NCBI GenBank assembly: GCA_012845835.1
Contig: JABAKD010000028.1
Location: forward strand, 7,443,632 to 7,507,631
Source of the DNA: Undaria pinnatifida
Lineage: Eukaryota; Sar; Phaeophyceae; Laminariales; Alariaceae
Length of the DNA stretch: 64,000 bases
Direction of reading: 5' to 3'
This document shows positions 1-10,894 of this stretch, piece by piece. Under the pieces are notes generated by a model. The model ran no database searches and was not told where the DNA came from. It saw nothing but the letters and a program-made list of their open reading frames with translations. A program made the position numbers and the translations under genes. The stretch's first letter is position 1; the number at the start of each line of letters is the position of its first letter.

Positions 1-781
1 CTGATGTTTGCTTCCTTATTTCCCTCCCCACCGGCCTTATGCCGGTATCTTTTTCCTCTTCTTCGTGTTTTCGTCCGTGAAACAGCAGTTAGTTATCTTC
101 TTCGCGTTGTTTTGTCCGTGCAACAGCAGTAGTCTCTTCTTCGTGTTGTTTTGTCCGTGCAACAACATGTGTCTGTTCCTCGTCAGCACGTATGTTGTTG
201 TTCTTCTTCTTCTCGCAGCCTTTTCTTTCCGATCTTCTTCGATCACATTCTTCAGTACACCTGTCGTTTGTTTTGTTTTGTCTTGTTTGGTTTTCTTTCT
301 TCATTTTCTTTCTCTCTCTCTTTTTTTTTTTCAAGGTCTAGCTTGTGTTGTGTTCTCGTACCCAGTACGCTAGCATTTCACTTGCTTAACCTTGATGAAT
401 TGCGGCTGTTGGTTTACTCTGTTTCACAGCAGTCCGTGACGACATAATTTGCACTATCTCTCTAGGATGATGAATCAGCATGGACTCTAGGTGTACTGAT
501 GTCGTTGGGCTGTGGGTAGAAAGAACGCTTTAATGTGAAGACAACACACACACCTCCCCCAGGCACGAAAAAACTCACCCATGACAACTTACTAATAACG
601 AGCGACTGGTGTAGTACAATAGGTGCAGTACGCAGCTTGCAAAGATGAATATCGACCCTAATTCGTCGCACTCACAGCTGACGACGTTGTTAGAATATTT
701 TTATTTAATAGCAGGGCGTACATGTTATAAAATGTTCATGTTCTACAGACAAAGTGCGAAATACCAATCTAACGCCTGGTC
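1..781. other. T-rich intergenic sequence with repeat debris
   Basis: No supportable gene. Bases 1-360 are strongly pyrimidine-rich with short local duplications of a 'cgtgttgttttgtccgtgcaa' type motif. Bases 460-700 resemble 2860-2960 and, more distantly, 2490-2580: a stretch with 'ctttaatgtgaagacaacac' followed by a diverged minus-strand copy of the dispersed repeat described at 37691. Short open frames here read as low-complexity Phe/Leu/Ser and are not believed. Confidence 0.5.
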
Positions 782-1483
782 GTGCATGATACGGGGTGTG
801 TGACGTGGACCCTCAATGCGGACCACTTCGCCAAGCTCCGATCAGCCCACCACGAAGTCCTTTTGCGAGTCATTGGCTTCCAGCGCCGATTACGCACCGA
901 CCACACCACCCTCTCGTACGCGAAGGCCCTCAGGATGACACGATGCGAGAGCATCGAAACGACCATCCGTAAACGGCGGCTCTTCTTTGCCGGGGCCCTG
1001 GTGCGACAACACAAGGGGCGACTGCCCCGTCGGTTGATGTTCGGGACGATCGCTGGTGGGGAGAACCCGAAACCAGGCGGACAACTCAAGACTTGGCCTA
1101 GAGCCATAGCTGAGGACCTTAGGGTGTTCAAAGCCAACGAGGGATCAACGGAACACTCCCCCTTAGTTTTTGGAGTTGGGACCGCGCTGTGGCCCACTGC
1201 AGCCAAAAAGGTGGGCAAGTGGTACCGGGGGGTCCTCGAAGCAGCTGAACGGTTCATGGGCAGGTGGCACGAGGATGAGGCAAAGCTGAGTAGACAGCGC
1301 CGCGCATCCGCCGTGGGTGGTGTCGAAGGGAACGGGGGGAGGGGGGGCAGCAGGAGGGGTAGAAGGAACACCGCACAAGGGTATGGGGGCAGGGGGGGGG
1401 ACAGGAGGAGTAGAAGGGAAACCGCGGTAGATGAAAGTAGGAAGGAGACCGCAGACAGGGTAGCAAGGTACCAGGCCGACTAG
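782..1483 (+). pseudogene. LINE (non-LTR retrotransposon) reverse-transcriptase C-terminal remnant
   Basis: An open frame of about 230 codons matches, from family knowledge, the C-terminal part of LINE-type ORF2 proteins found in algal and stramenopile genomes. It starts inside the conserved 'CVTWTLNADHF' stretch and runs through 'LRVIGFQRR' and 'CESIETTIRKRRLFFAG'. It continues through 'GRLPRRLMFG' and a 'KVGKWYRGVLEAAERFM' block. The polymerase and endonuclease parts that should precede it are missing, so this is a 5'-truncated copy, the usual result of incomplete target-primed reverse transcription. The last ~50 residues are Gly/Arg-rich, from a G-rich 3' tail that recurs at 1895-2042 and 3512-3660 without the upstream coding part. 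It is probably dead. The domain call is firm; the exact family is not known. Confidence 0.8.
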
Positions 1484-1599
1484 TAGGTGGAACCTTTCTA
1501 TCTATGCCACTCGTACCGCCAACTGCTGCGGCTGCTCGGAATGTGATGTCTTGGTACTTTGATTTTTCCGTGAATTTATTTTTTTTCTTTTTCTTCTCT

Positions 1600-2580
1600 T
1601 TTTTTTCTTTCCCCTTCTTATCCTTATGAAGGGAGTCTTGCATGGCGGGTAGGTGACGAGCCTGTTTTATTTGGCCCTCCCAGTCTTCCTTCTTTTACTT
1701 GTTTCTTTTTTCCGGGGTATTTTTTTCCTTTTTTTCCCCCTTGCATGTCCATTTTGGCTCATGCTCGGGGTATGTTTCTATCTCCCGTGCTTTGGCTCCC
1801 CTTTTTATTTATTTATTTATTCATTTTGTCTTGGTTTCTTTCGTTGTTTCTCTCTTTTACAAGGTATTTTGGTTTAATGAGAAGAACACAAAGGGGGGAG
1901 GGGGGGAAACAGGAGGAGTAGAAGGAAAGCCGTCCAAGGGAATGGGGGCAGGGGGGGCAACAGGAGGAATAGAAGGGAGACCGCGGTGGACGAAGGCAGG
2001 AAGGAGATGGCAGACAGGGTAGCAAGGTACCAGGCCGACTAGTAGGTACATAGCACTTTTCGTCTTTTTCTGGGGTATTTTTTTCCCCTTTGTTCCCTCC
2101 TTGCGTGTCCAGGTTTTTGGCTCGTGTTCGGATTATCTTATTTTGGTTTTACTTTAAGTTATTTTATTTCATTTTATTGTGTTTCTTTTCCGAGCTTTGG
2201 CTCTCCTCTCCGGTTGGGTTGTTTCTTCGATTTCCCCTTCGTTTTGTTTGTTTCATTTTTTGTTTTATTTTTATCTTTGTTTTTATTTGTTTTCTTCTTT
2301 TGTTTTTGTTTTTTGTTTTTGTTTTTGTTTTTGTTTATTTCGTATTTCTCTCTTCCAATGTATTTCTGTTGCTGACGTATGTATGTTGTGCCTGTCGTAC
2401 CCAGTACTAGGGCATGACATTGCGTTGTCGAATGCATTACGATGCATTATCTCTGTGTCGTGGCTTGTGACCACAGAGCTGATCTTTCTAGGGTGAAGAA
2501 TCAGTACGGACAATGGGTGTGCTGGATGTCGACGAGTAGAAAAACGGTTTAATGTGAAGAACACACACACACACACATTG
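1600..2580 (+). repeat. ~980-bp direct repeat, copy A
   Basis: This segment is nearly identical to 3213-4199, with only scattered substitutions and small indels (offset 1613-1620 bases). It contains, in order: a T-rich stretch; a purine-rich block identical in type to the LINE 3' tail (1895-2042); a second T-rich stretch with 'ttttgtttttgtttttg' runs; and a segment ending in a (CA)n tract. The short Phe-rich or Lys-rich open frames within it are composition artefacts. It is probably a LINE 3' region duplicated as part of a larger unit. Confidence 0.85.
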
Positions 2581-3212
2581 TAATACAACAATAATCGGAG
2601 TATCACACACAGCTTGCAAAGATGAGTTTCGACAAAAAATTTCGATCTCACAGCTGGAGTGTAGTTATATTAAAAAAAAAATACAACAATGCCATCTCAT
2701 ATTAGGTTTTGACTCATGAGAACTTACCAAAGACGGGCGACCGGTATCATCGCACGCAGCTTGCAAAGATGAGCAGAGTAGTATGTAAGCATCGACTCTA
2801 AATTCGTCGAACTCAAAGCTTACTCTGTTTCACAGTCTGGCCTCATAATTCTGTACCAGGTATCTCTCTAGGATGAAGAATCGGCACGGACTCTGGGTGT
2901 ACTGATGCCGTTGGGTTGAAAGAACGCTTTAATGTGAAGACAGAAGACAACACACACAGCTGACTGTCAGACGTTGTAATAATAACGTTATACGAGTAAA
3001 ACAGTGATCAAGCGCAAGGTATCACCCGCAAGGTCCCAGTCCACTCGAAGAACCCAAGTGCTCACGGATTTTTCAATCCACCCTCACGGTTCATATTATT
3101 ATAAAAAATGAAAATAATACACTCCAGCTGTGAGATCGAAGATTTCGTCGAAACTCATCTTTGCAAGTTGTGCGTGATACTCCGATCGCGCGTATCTTTT
3201 TCTTCTTCTTTT
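2581..3212. other. Spacer between direct repeats, with repeat fragments
   Basis: No gene is visible. About 2600-2660 is a minus-strand copy of the dispersed repeat family described at 37691 (ends in 'cacagctggagtg'). 2860-2960 resembles 460-560. 3119-3185 is a plus-strand copy of the same dispersed family, and its 3' side runs directly into direct-repeat copy B. This suggests copy B was joined or inserted there. Confidence 0.55.
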
Positions 3213-4199
3213 TTTCTTTCCCCTTCTTATCCTTACTTTCGTATGAAGGGAGTCTTGCATGGCGGGTAGGTGACGAGCCTGTTTTATTTGGCCCTCCCAG
3301 TCTTCCTTCTTTTACTTGTTTCTTTTTTCCGGGGTATTTTTTTCCTTTCTTTCCCCCTTGCATGTCCATTTTGGCTCATGCTCGGGGTATGTTTCTATCT
3401 CCCGTGCTTTGGCTCCCCTTTTTATTTATTTATTCATTTATTTTGTCTTGGTTTCTTTCGTTGTTTCTCTCTTTTACAAGGTATTTTGGTTTAATGAGAA
3501 GAACACAAAGGGGGGAGGGGGGGAAACAGGAGGAGTAGAAGGAAAGCCGTCCAAGGGAATGGGGGCAGGGGGGGCAACAGGAGGAATAGAAGGGAGACCG
3601 CGGTGGACGAAGGCAGGAAGGAGATGGCAGACAGGGTAGCAAGGTACCAGGCCGACTAGTAGGTACATAGCACTTTTCGTCTTTTTCTGGGGTATTTTTT
3701 TTTTCTCCTTTGTTCCCTCCTTGCGTGTCCAGGTTTTTGGCTCGTGTTCGGATTATCTTATTTTGGTTTTACTTTAAGTTATTTTATTTCATTTTATTGT
3801 GTTTCTTTTCCGAGCTTTGGCTCTCCTCTCCGGTTGGGTTGTTTCTTCGATTTCCCCTTCGTTTTGTTTGTTTCATTTTTTGTTTTATTTTTATCTTTGT
3901 TTTTATTTGTTTTCTTATTTTGTTCTTGTTTTTTTTTTTTGTTTTTGTTTTTGTTTATTTCGTATTTCTCTCTTCCAATGTATTTCTGTTGCTGACGTAT
4001 GTATGTTGTGCCTGTCGTACCCAGTACTAGGGCATGACATTGCGTTGTCGAATGCATTACGATGCATTATCTCTGTGTCGTGGCTTGTGACCACAGAGCT
4101 GATCTTTCTAGGGTGAAGAATCAGTACGGACACTGGGTGTGCTGGATGTCGACGAGTAGAAGAACGGTTTAATGTGAAGAACACACACACACATTACGA
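3213..4199 (+). repeat. ~980-bp direct repeat, copy B
   Basis: Second copy of 1600-2580. It keeps the LINE-like purine-rich tail (3512-3660), the T-rich segments and the terminal (CA)n tract, which is shorter here. The very low divergence implies a recent segmental duplication or two recent insertions of the same element. The two copies could also be direct repeats bounding one unit, but no polymerase or integrase coding sequence lies between them, so I do not call an LTR element. Confidence 0.85.
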
Positions 4200-4247
4200 G
4201 TTGTGTGTCCTCATTAAGGATATAGGTCCGCGATCATATTATTATAA

Positions 4248-4256
4248 AAATAAAAA
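4248..4256. repeat. Target-site duplication, left copy
   Basis: The nine bases AAATAAAAA lie immediately before the left terminal inverted repeat. The same nine bases lie immediately after the right one. A related genomic copy without the element, at 37682-37690, has this 9-mer only once in the same flanking context. Confidence 0.85.
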
Positions 4257-5895
4257 GGGCAGTGGCCAAAACAAGGTGCACCTTGTCGGTAAATGGTCAA
4301 AGTAAGGTGCAGGCTGGAACGGCACAAAACGCAAGACGCCTGAGGCTGAATAGAGCCACATGATTGGTCGAAATAGCATCGCACCCTCCATAGGCCGCCT
4401 TGTCGGACGGTGCACCTTGCAGAGGCCACTCCGCTCGCCACGCCACCTTGCTTGGTCGCCGGCGGCACCTTGTTTTGGCCACCGCAAGCTAGGCTGTTCG
4501 CTCAAACGACCAACCCATGTCAGACCTCTCGCCAACACCGCGCAGGTGACGTGGACGCATACGTCCACACGCACGCGCATGCGGACGAACTTTTGGGGCC
4601 GCAGGATTCTCTCTCTCTCTCTCTCTGCCTCACACCACACCACACGCGCACCACACGTACACCAAAAGCACCATGAGCGCCGTAGGCGCCGATGGGCCGC
4701 CCGCACCACAACATCATCTCCTGCACCAACGGCTGTGACTGCGTTTGTGGTCCAGTTTGAGCAGTTGTTGTCCAGCACAGAGTACATTTCACCACTACTA
4801 CGAAACTACCAATACACCTAGACTCTGCTGTAGCTGCTACAACTGTTTGTGTAGACCAGAGTCTAGATCTCATATGTAGTCCACTTGAGAGCCGTATGTA
4901 GATATACCCACTTTTGTTTCGCCCTATATCGTTACAATTGTAGCGGCGCGCCCTGCGACAGCACACCCGTTCCCTGCGATTGTAGCGGGTATAGACTACT
5001 GCAGCGCTATCTCCAAATTCGGGCCTACACGCGAGTGTCCAAGTACCGAAACTGTACTCGCCAGGAAGGGACGGCGGGTTTGCGTCTGTTTGTTTCCGTG
5101 ATTTTTGTCATCCACGCCGCTCGAAATGGGCCAGGAGGGAGAGAGATGAACGGCAACCATTGGCAAACTTGTCAACCACGAGCTACGCTTGCTGTACAGG
5201 TCTAAATACTTCAAAGTACGATATAGGGCGAAACAAAAGTGGGTATATCTACATACGGCTCTCAAGTGGACTACATATGAGATCTAGACTCTGGTCTACG
5301 CAAACAGTAGTAGCAGCTACAGCAGAGTCTAGGTGTATTGGTAGTTTCGTAGTAGTGGTGAAATGTACTCTGTGCTGGACAACAACTGCTCAAACTGGAC
5401 CACAAACGCAGTCACAGCCGTTGGTGCAGGAGATGATGTTGTGGTGCGGGCGGCCCATCGGCGCCTACGGCGCTCATGGTGCTTTTGGTGTACGTGTGGT
5501 GCGTGTGTGGTGTGGTGTGAGGCAGAGAGAGAGAGAGAGAGAGAATCCTGCGGCCCCAAAAGTTCGTCCGCATGCGCGTGCGTGTGGACGTATGCGTCCA
5601 CGTCACCTGCGCGGTGTTGGCGAGAGGTCTGACATGGGTTGGTCGTTTGAGCGAACAGCCTAGCTTGCGGTGGCCAAAACAAGGTGCCGCCGGCGACCAA
5701 GCAAGGTGGCGTGGCGAGCGGAGTGGCCTCTGCAAGGTGCACCGTCCGACAAGGCGGCCTATGGAGGGTGCGGTGCTATTTCGACCAATCATGTGGCTCT
5801 ATTCAGCCTCAGGCGTCTTGCGTTTTGTGCCGTTCCAGCCTGCACCTTACTTTGACCATTTACCGACAAGGTGCACCTTGTTTTGGCCACTGCCC
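4257..5895. mobile_element. Non-autonomous Mutator-like foldback element with ~676-bp terminal inverted repeats
   Basis: The left arm, 4257-4932, is the reverse complement of the right arm, about 5219-5895, with very few differences. The arms surround a 286-bp unique middle. The termini read GGGCAGTGGCCAAAACAAGG and its complement. A perfect 9-bp target duplication (AAATAAAAA) flanks the element, and very long inverted repeats with a 9-bp duplication are the signature of Mutator-like elements (established knowledge). No transposase is encoded: open frames in one arm mirror those in the other and are artefacts. A (CT)n tract at 4609-4628 is matched by (GA)n at about 5526-5545. The related site at 37.68 kb looks like the unoccupied state. 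High identity of the arms suggests recent activity or arm-to-arm conversion. Confidence 0.88.
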
Positions 5896-5904
5896 AAATA
5901 AAAA
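5896..5904. repeat. Target-site duplication, right copy
   Basis: Second AAATAAAAA copy, directly abutting the right end of the long-TIR element and continuing into the interrupted host repeat at 5905. Confidence 0.85.
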
Positions 5905-6062
5905 TACACTCCAGCTGTGAGATCGAATATTTTGTCGAAACTCATTTTTGCAAGCCATAGGTCGGCGACTCCCCTTGCAACTACAGCAGTGTAGCTATCA
6001 GGGTCAACAGGGTGATATTAGGCGATCATATTATACATTATATGTGATACGCACCGTAGTCG
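5905..6062 (+). repeat. Copy of the dispersed 'CTCCAGCTGTGAGATCGAA' repeat, interrupted by the foldback element
   Basis: After the target duplication the sequence resumes 'tacactccagctgtgagatcgaa' and follows the family for about 150 bases, with an internal deletion after 'gcaagc'. The part left of the element (about 4196-4247) also belongs to the same family, so the element landed inside an older repeat. Confidence 0.75.
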
Positions 6063-6866
6063 TACCAGACTTACGCATGGTACCAACCGTACTCATAATA
6101 CCAGTGGTACATGATTTCGAAGAAACATTCAAGAGGATTTCGCAGGGGATCGGGCACCAAGAATAATAACCCAAGGTTTGCTGAGGATATGAAATCAAGT
6201 GGTCGGTTCGTTCGCATGCTGGTTTCAACGATATCGTTTGGATACTTCGCGAGACTGGCAATACCAAGCGGGTGCCGCACAGCACGGGAGAGCATTCACA
6301 GATAGTATTCTACGCCGACAGGCAGCGCTGCTATTGCTGCTGCTACTGATAGTAGCCGGTCAGGAACACTCGTTCGTGGCTGAGCCAGACATTTCGTGCT
6401 TCAAACAAAAAATAAAAAAGCCCACCTCAGCCGCGAGATCGAGGATTACGTCGAAACTCATATTTTGCAAAGCTGCGTGTGATTCTTCAATCGCGCGAGC
6501 AACGGGAAGCACATCATACGTCCTCATGAAGATAAAAGGCCAGTGACTCTCCCAGCTATTGCTGTAGTACCCGGGCCAACAGGACCATTGTGCGAGATTT
6601 GTCGCTCTGGCGGTTCCGTGGTCGAACCTGCTGAGAGTAGGGATCAGCAAGCTTAAAAAACATCAGAATCCAGCAGATTTTCACCCATACGAGTACAGGA
6701 AACTTTATCTCAAGTGTATGCACATGCTGACCAACACGCGCACGAGCAGGGGGGGGGAGGAGAGGGGTACGGCGGGGGCGTACTCATTTGTTGCTTGCCT
6801 TAGTTATTTGACCATTGAACACGCATCCCTTTCGAAAAACATACGAAGGATCATACGTAGCAGACA
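6063..6866. other. Intergenic, one diverged repeat copy, no gene recognised
   Basis: Short frames on both strands lack family features and splice structure. Around 6418-6500 is a diverged plus-strand copy of the dispersed repeat ('gagatcgaggattacgtcgaaactcat'). Confidence 0.5.
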
Positions 6867-6867
6867 T

Positions 6868-6962
6868 TTTTTTTTTTTCTTTTTTTTTCCTTCATCCTTC
6901 GGCGGATGGGGAAAAATAAAGCTTTAGCTCACCACACTTCCACGTATATGCATACACGTCGT
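6868..6962 (+). repeat. Poly-T plus 'CGGCGGATGGGG' dispersed repeat, copy 1
   Basis: A T-rich run is followed by 'ggcggatggggaaaaataaagcttta' and 'ctcaccacacttccacgtat', ending 'cacgtcgtgtgt'. The same unit occurs at 10128-10270 (+), 21254-21420 (-) and 33765-33840 (-). The constant poly-T/poly-A edge suggests retroposition, but no internal promoter was identified. Confidence 0.7.
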
Positions 6963-7620
6963 GTGTACACCCACAGCAGTACGAAGGACCATAGCAGACA
7001 CCCACACACAGCAGTCGCAAGAGAGGAGCAGCGACAGCAGCGAGGCAGCAGCCGCAGGAGAATGTGGTGTGCGCGGTGTGATTGGGGGGGGGGACACGCA
7101 GCCGAAGACCAGCAGAAGTCTAGGACGACTAAACATACGAAGGCGCATAGCAGACACCCGCAGCAGTAGTAGCAGACACCCACAGCAGTCGCAAGAGAGG
7201 AGCAGCGACAGCAGCGAGGCCAGCAGACGCGCAAACTCCGAGGAAGGCGCGACGAGGAGGGAGGTGTCTCCCACGAAGGCCAGAAGCAGTGGGTGTGTGG
7301 TGTGCGCGGTGTGAGTGAGGGCGAGAGGATGAAAGTCAAGTGTTACGGGACAGCAGTATTTTTTGGGTTGTGGCAGAGTTTGAAGTTTGGGGTTTCTTGG
7401 AGAAGGCAGTGTGTTTTAGGAGGGGATTTCTTTCCGCAGCCCAGGTCAAAAATAATTGAGATGTTTCTTGTTAAAACATAGCCGAAGACCAGCAGAAGCC
7501 TGGGACGAGCAAACATACGAAGGCTCATAGCAGACAACCACAGAGGTACGAAGGATCATAGCAGACATCCACAGCAGTACGAAGGCTCATAGCAGACACC
7601 CACAGTTTCGACCCCGAACC
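6963..7620. repeat. Degenerate tandem repeat with 'catagcagacacccacagcag' core
   Basis: The core phrase 'acgaaggctcatagcagaca' returns at irregular spacing (about 6978, 7137, 7160, 7515, 7548, 7578). A longer block, 'cagtcgcaagagaggagcagcgacagcagcgagg', is present twice (about 7012-7046 and 7186-7219). Open frames are Ser/Arg-rich products of the repeat. Confidence 0.55.
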
Positions 7621-7639
7621 TCGCCCCCGAACCCCCCCC

Positions 7640-8130
7640 CGCACCGTCATCAGTGTGTGCTAGAAAAGCCGTGACAGTGTGCGTCGCAAAATGACATACC
7701 AGTGTTGCGTTGGCACAGCAGACAAACAATGCTTGGGTGCAAAGAGCAGTGTCGGGGGGGAACCCCCCCCCGCCGAGCCCTCGTCAGTGTGCGTTGGAAG
7801 AGCCGTGAAAGTGTGCGTCTCAAAATGCCCCCACCAGTGTTAGGTTGGCACGGCAGTCGAACAGTGCTTGGATGCAAAGAGCATTGTCGGGGGGAAGCGA
7901 CGCGCCCCCCCTCAACCCCCCCCCCCCCCGAGCCCTCATCAGGCGCGTTGGAAGAGCCGTGAAAGTGTGCGTCGCACAATGCCCCCACCAGTGTTAGGTT
8001 GACACGGCAGCCGGACAGTGCTTGGACGCAATAGCAGTGTCGGGGGAGGGGCGACGCCCCCCCCCCCGAACCCCCCTCCCGGGCCCTCGTCAGTGCGCGT
8101 TGGAAAGCCCCCCGGCAGTGTGCGTTGGAA
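7640..8130. repeat. Minisatellite, ~145-bp unit, about 3.5 copies
   Basis: The unit runs from 'gtcagtgtgcgttggaagagccgtg', through 'aaaatgcccccaccagtgttaggttggcac' and 'cagtgcttggatgcaaagagca', to a C-rich run ending 'gagccctc'. Units begin near 7650, 7788, 7936 and 8088. C-run length differs between units. Confidence 0.75.
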
Positions 8131-9717
8131 CTATATGTAGTGGATTTTTAACAAATCGGGGGGGTGGGGGCAAGCATGCCCAAGTAGTTGCTGGCGTAGT
8201 AGATATAGAGGGGGGGGCGTGTACTCGTTCTCATACATAGCCATAGTAGTAAGACCGTAGGCCGGAGGGGGGGGGGCTTGAAACGTGTGGTGTGACTTGC
8301 ATCGAGGGTACATGCAGGGGTGACTTTTAACCCTTTGATAACAGGGAAATAATTATCCCACACTAATTCCAAATGTTTTGTGCCCCAAAAGGGCGTTACG
8401 CTCTCAGGGGATAAGCTCTCAAAATTCGGTGGCGCATCGTCAGCTTGACCTGCAACAGGCTCAACACGAGCAGAGTTTCCCAGGTTACGGACGTGCGTGA
8501 GAGGCGATAAGCATGTGCTGCTGTGATCGTTCCTCAAGAGGTACGAACTCAAATTCAATCAGCAGGTGCAGAAAGGGGGGTACATAGGGGGCAGGCGGGA
8601 GTACGAAGGACCTTGGTCATTGTACGTGGGATTGATTCCATCGAAAGCGAGAAAAAAACGTGAGCAGCTGCATGTTAGGCAAGGCCCGACATGCCCTTCT
8701 CCCAAGCGATTACCAGGTACCAGGTATTTACCCTTGCTGTAAGTGCCCATGCAACATTTGCTGAATTTATCGATGGTACGTAGAGGAAGCATGGAGGGGA
8801 GGTACCATACTCGTAGCAGAAGCTGTTCAAGTGCTTGGGGTGGCCTTGGTAACTGTGAATACTAAGTGCGTGCAGCTGCAGCACCGTTTGCGGGGGGACT
8901 TTGGTGAACATCGACTTTGAACACTGTGTAGCTGCGTGGTGGGCTTGCTTGCGCAAGACAGGCCCCTCTCTCGCTTCAACTGTATTACTACTCCTGCCTC
9001 AAGTATTGATTGAACGTCATTAACAGAGGAAGCACAGACGGGGGGGGGCATACGATCGCCGTACGAGTGCTGCTGCTGCCGCGTAAGAAGTAACGCTACT
9101 AAGGGGGGTTGCATCGAAAGCGGATAAAAACACGTACAGCTGTGTGGAACGATTCCCCATTCAGACACTCGGAAGCAACACTCCTATCAATCAATATCAT
9201 ACCTGGTAGGATGTATGTATATGTACGTATGTATTCGAATTTCGTAATGGATGGAGGGATGGCGGATGGGGGGGCGGTAGATCCCATCATCATGCCAACA
9301 ATGACGAGAATACTCATCATCGCGCATGATTAGCTAATCATGACCGTCCACACAGGCTGACGAGTACACACCGTAGTATCCACTGTGAACGCCCCCCCCC
9401 GAAAAAAAACGCCGGGGATGCACAAAAACTATAAGAACGGCCCGGGCTAAGCTTATTTTTCTTTTTATTTGCGACCCCCTACCTTTGAGTTCGCCCCGGG
9501 GATATTCTTCGGGTGCTTTTCGGGCCACCCCACGGGGGGTTCACAGCAGTAATCCAGGGCATTCGTTCCGGCAACCTTGTAGTTGCTGTTGTTGTTATCG
9601 TTGTTGCTGCCGTTGTTGTTTTATTTCTTATCATGAAAAACCATTCCATCAACACAAAATCGCGCACCACCTCGGTACTCCAGCCGACAAACATACGACG
9701 AAAAAATGTACGATAAC
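8131..9717. other. Intergenic, no gene recognised
   Basis: No frame shows a recognisable domain, repeat-free composition or convincing splice signals. 9385-9545 contains GC-rich 'cgccccggggat' phrases similar in style to the duplicated block at 11970-12197. A (GTT)-rich stretch lies at 9585-9625. Confidence 0.4.
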
Positions 9718-9890
9718 GCATTCAAAAAGCAAAAAGAGGGGCGGTTGGGGAAGCTTGCACCGTTCACCGCCGCCCCACCCTCTTCGGCGTCGAAGGCGGT
9801 GCCGGAGGCGGTGTCGGAGGGGGTGTCCTTCCACGACGGCGAACGACCCAAGCTTCCCAAACCGCCATTCTCCTGCTTCTTGAATGGTAT
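9718..9890. repeat. Imperfect inverted repeat, ~48-bp arms
   Basis: The left arm (about 9718-9765) and the complement of the right arm (about 9841-9890) share 'cattcaa-aagca' and 'gcggtt-gggaagcttg', ending in 'cgttc'. The 75-bp loop is rich in 'ggcggtg'. Both arms are open on their own sense strand, so a 63-codon frame on + and one on - begin similarly (FKKQ). It looks like a small palindromic element. Confidence 0.6.
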
Positions 9891-10127
9891 CTCGTAGATG
9901 TTGATTAGGCCCGACATCGTGGGTTCCAGCGCGAGAGGTCCGCGGCAAAGTGTGAGTTCGCGTCAGGGTGATAATAACAATTTAGAAAAAAAAAACATGG
10001 CTAATCACGCGTGCAAACTGCGATTTTGTCTACTCATAGTACAATCATCTTGTCCTCGAATATTTGATTATTCTAGCGGTATGGTGTTGAGTATGGGATG
10101 ACTCACATGCCACACAAATAAAGTGCA

Positions 10128-10270
10128 TTTTTTTTTATCCTCCGGCGGATGGGGCAAAATAAAGCTTAAGCTCACCACACTTCCATGTATTTTCATACAC
10201 GTCGTGTGTCGATTTAACTCAATTGCCTTCGCAATCCGGCGCTAGCTGGCGAGTCCTTCGGTTCCCACTA
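10128..10270 (+). repeat. Poly-T plus 'CGGCGGATGGGG' dispersed repeat, copy 2
   Basis: The longest plus-strand copy. A T run is followed by 'atcctccggcggatggggcaaaataaagc', the 'ctcaccacacttccatgtat' block, 'cacgtcgtgtgtcgatttaactcaattgc' and 'ggcgctagctggcgagtccttcggttc'. The minus-strand copy at 21254-21420 matches over the same length, which defines a unit of roughly 145 bases. Confidence 0.75.
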
Positions 10271-10689
10271 TAGCGATAGCGTGAGCTGTCCCCATCGGCG
10301 GTCCTCGTTACTACCCCGGCAGCGCAAGCTGCAGTTGTGTACGGATGCGTGAATATGTCGACCCGTCCTGTCCCTGAGGGTCAGGTGCTACTAATATATC
10401 GCTTTTAGCACGGTATTCTTATTCCCATACAAATATAGTGTATGGGCTTTAGAATGCCTATAACAAAATCTACACAAACAAAAGTTTATGTCTTCTATTT
10501 TACGAATGAATCGTACTGGTTTCAGCATCACAACACTAACGTGCCGTGAGAAAATATGAATACGAGTATTTTTAATATACATTAGTACCAAGCGCGATAC
10601 AACACACAATAACAAAATAATCATGATTAATCACGTATAAAAACACCAAAAGAAAAAAGAAAACAAAATCAAAAGCCCCACAGGTTGTC
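10271..10689. other. AT-rich intergenic sequence, nothing recognised
   Basis: No gene, RNA or repeat relationship within the window could be supported here. Confidence 0.4.
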
Positions 10690-10788
10690 TTAACCCTTTA
10701 GGAGCCCCCAAACCCCTCCCTATACTAAATCCAAGTAATTTCGTCCCCAAAAAGGGTTTCCAATTGTAAAGGGGTTAAGCTATTGGGG
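10690..10788. repeat. Short palindromic element (AACCCYTTWA...TAAAGGGGTT), copy 1
   Basis: Begins 'aaccctttaggagcccccaaacccc', contains 'ctatactaaatccaagtaatt' and ends 'tttccaattgtaaaggggtta'. The terminal ~12 bases are inverted complements. Similar units lie at 30233-30322 (same orientation) and, more diverged, at about 17519-17597 and 33209-33303 (opposite orientation). Confidence 0.7.
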
Positions 10789-10894
10789 CTCTAGTCTTAA
10801 GTTATTGGGGTGGGGACACAGTGTCCCCTGCAGGTCCGCCTATCGAGCAGGTCCTCGGCGAGTTTTCACTTTCTTAGCCGTAGCGTAGTAGAGA

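Noticed and set aside
1600-4199. LTR retrotransposon bounded by the ~980-bp direct repeats
   Set aside because: The 630 bases between contain no gag, protease, integrase or polymerase. No primer-binding site or TG...CA ends were found.
4242-5901. Mirrored ORFs of up to 181 codons in the two arms of the foldback element
   Set aside because: Identical peptides appear on opposite strands because the arms are inverted copies. No transposase motif is present.
7650-8130. CRISPR-like regular spacing
   Set aside because: The ~145-bp units are contiguous and homologous throughout with no unique spacers, and the genome is eukaryotic. This is a minisatellite.
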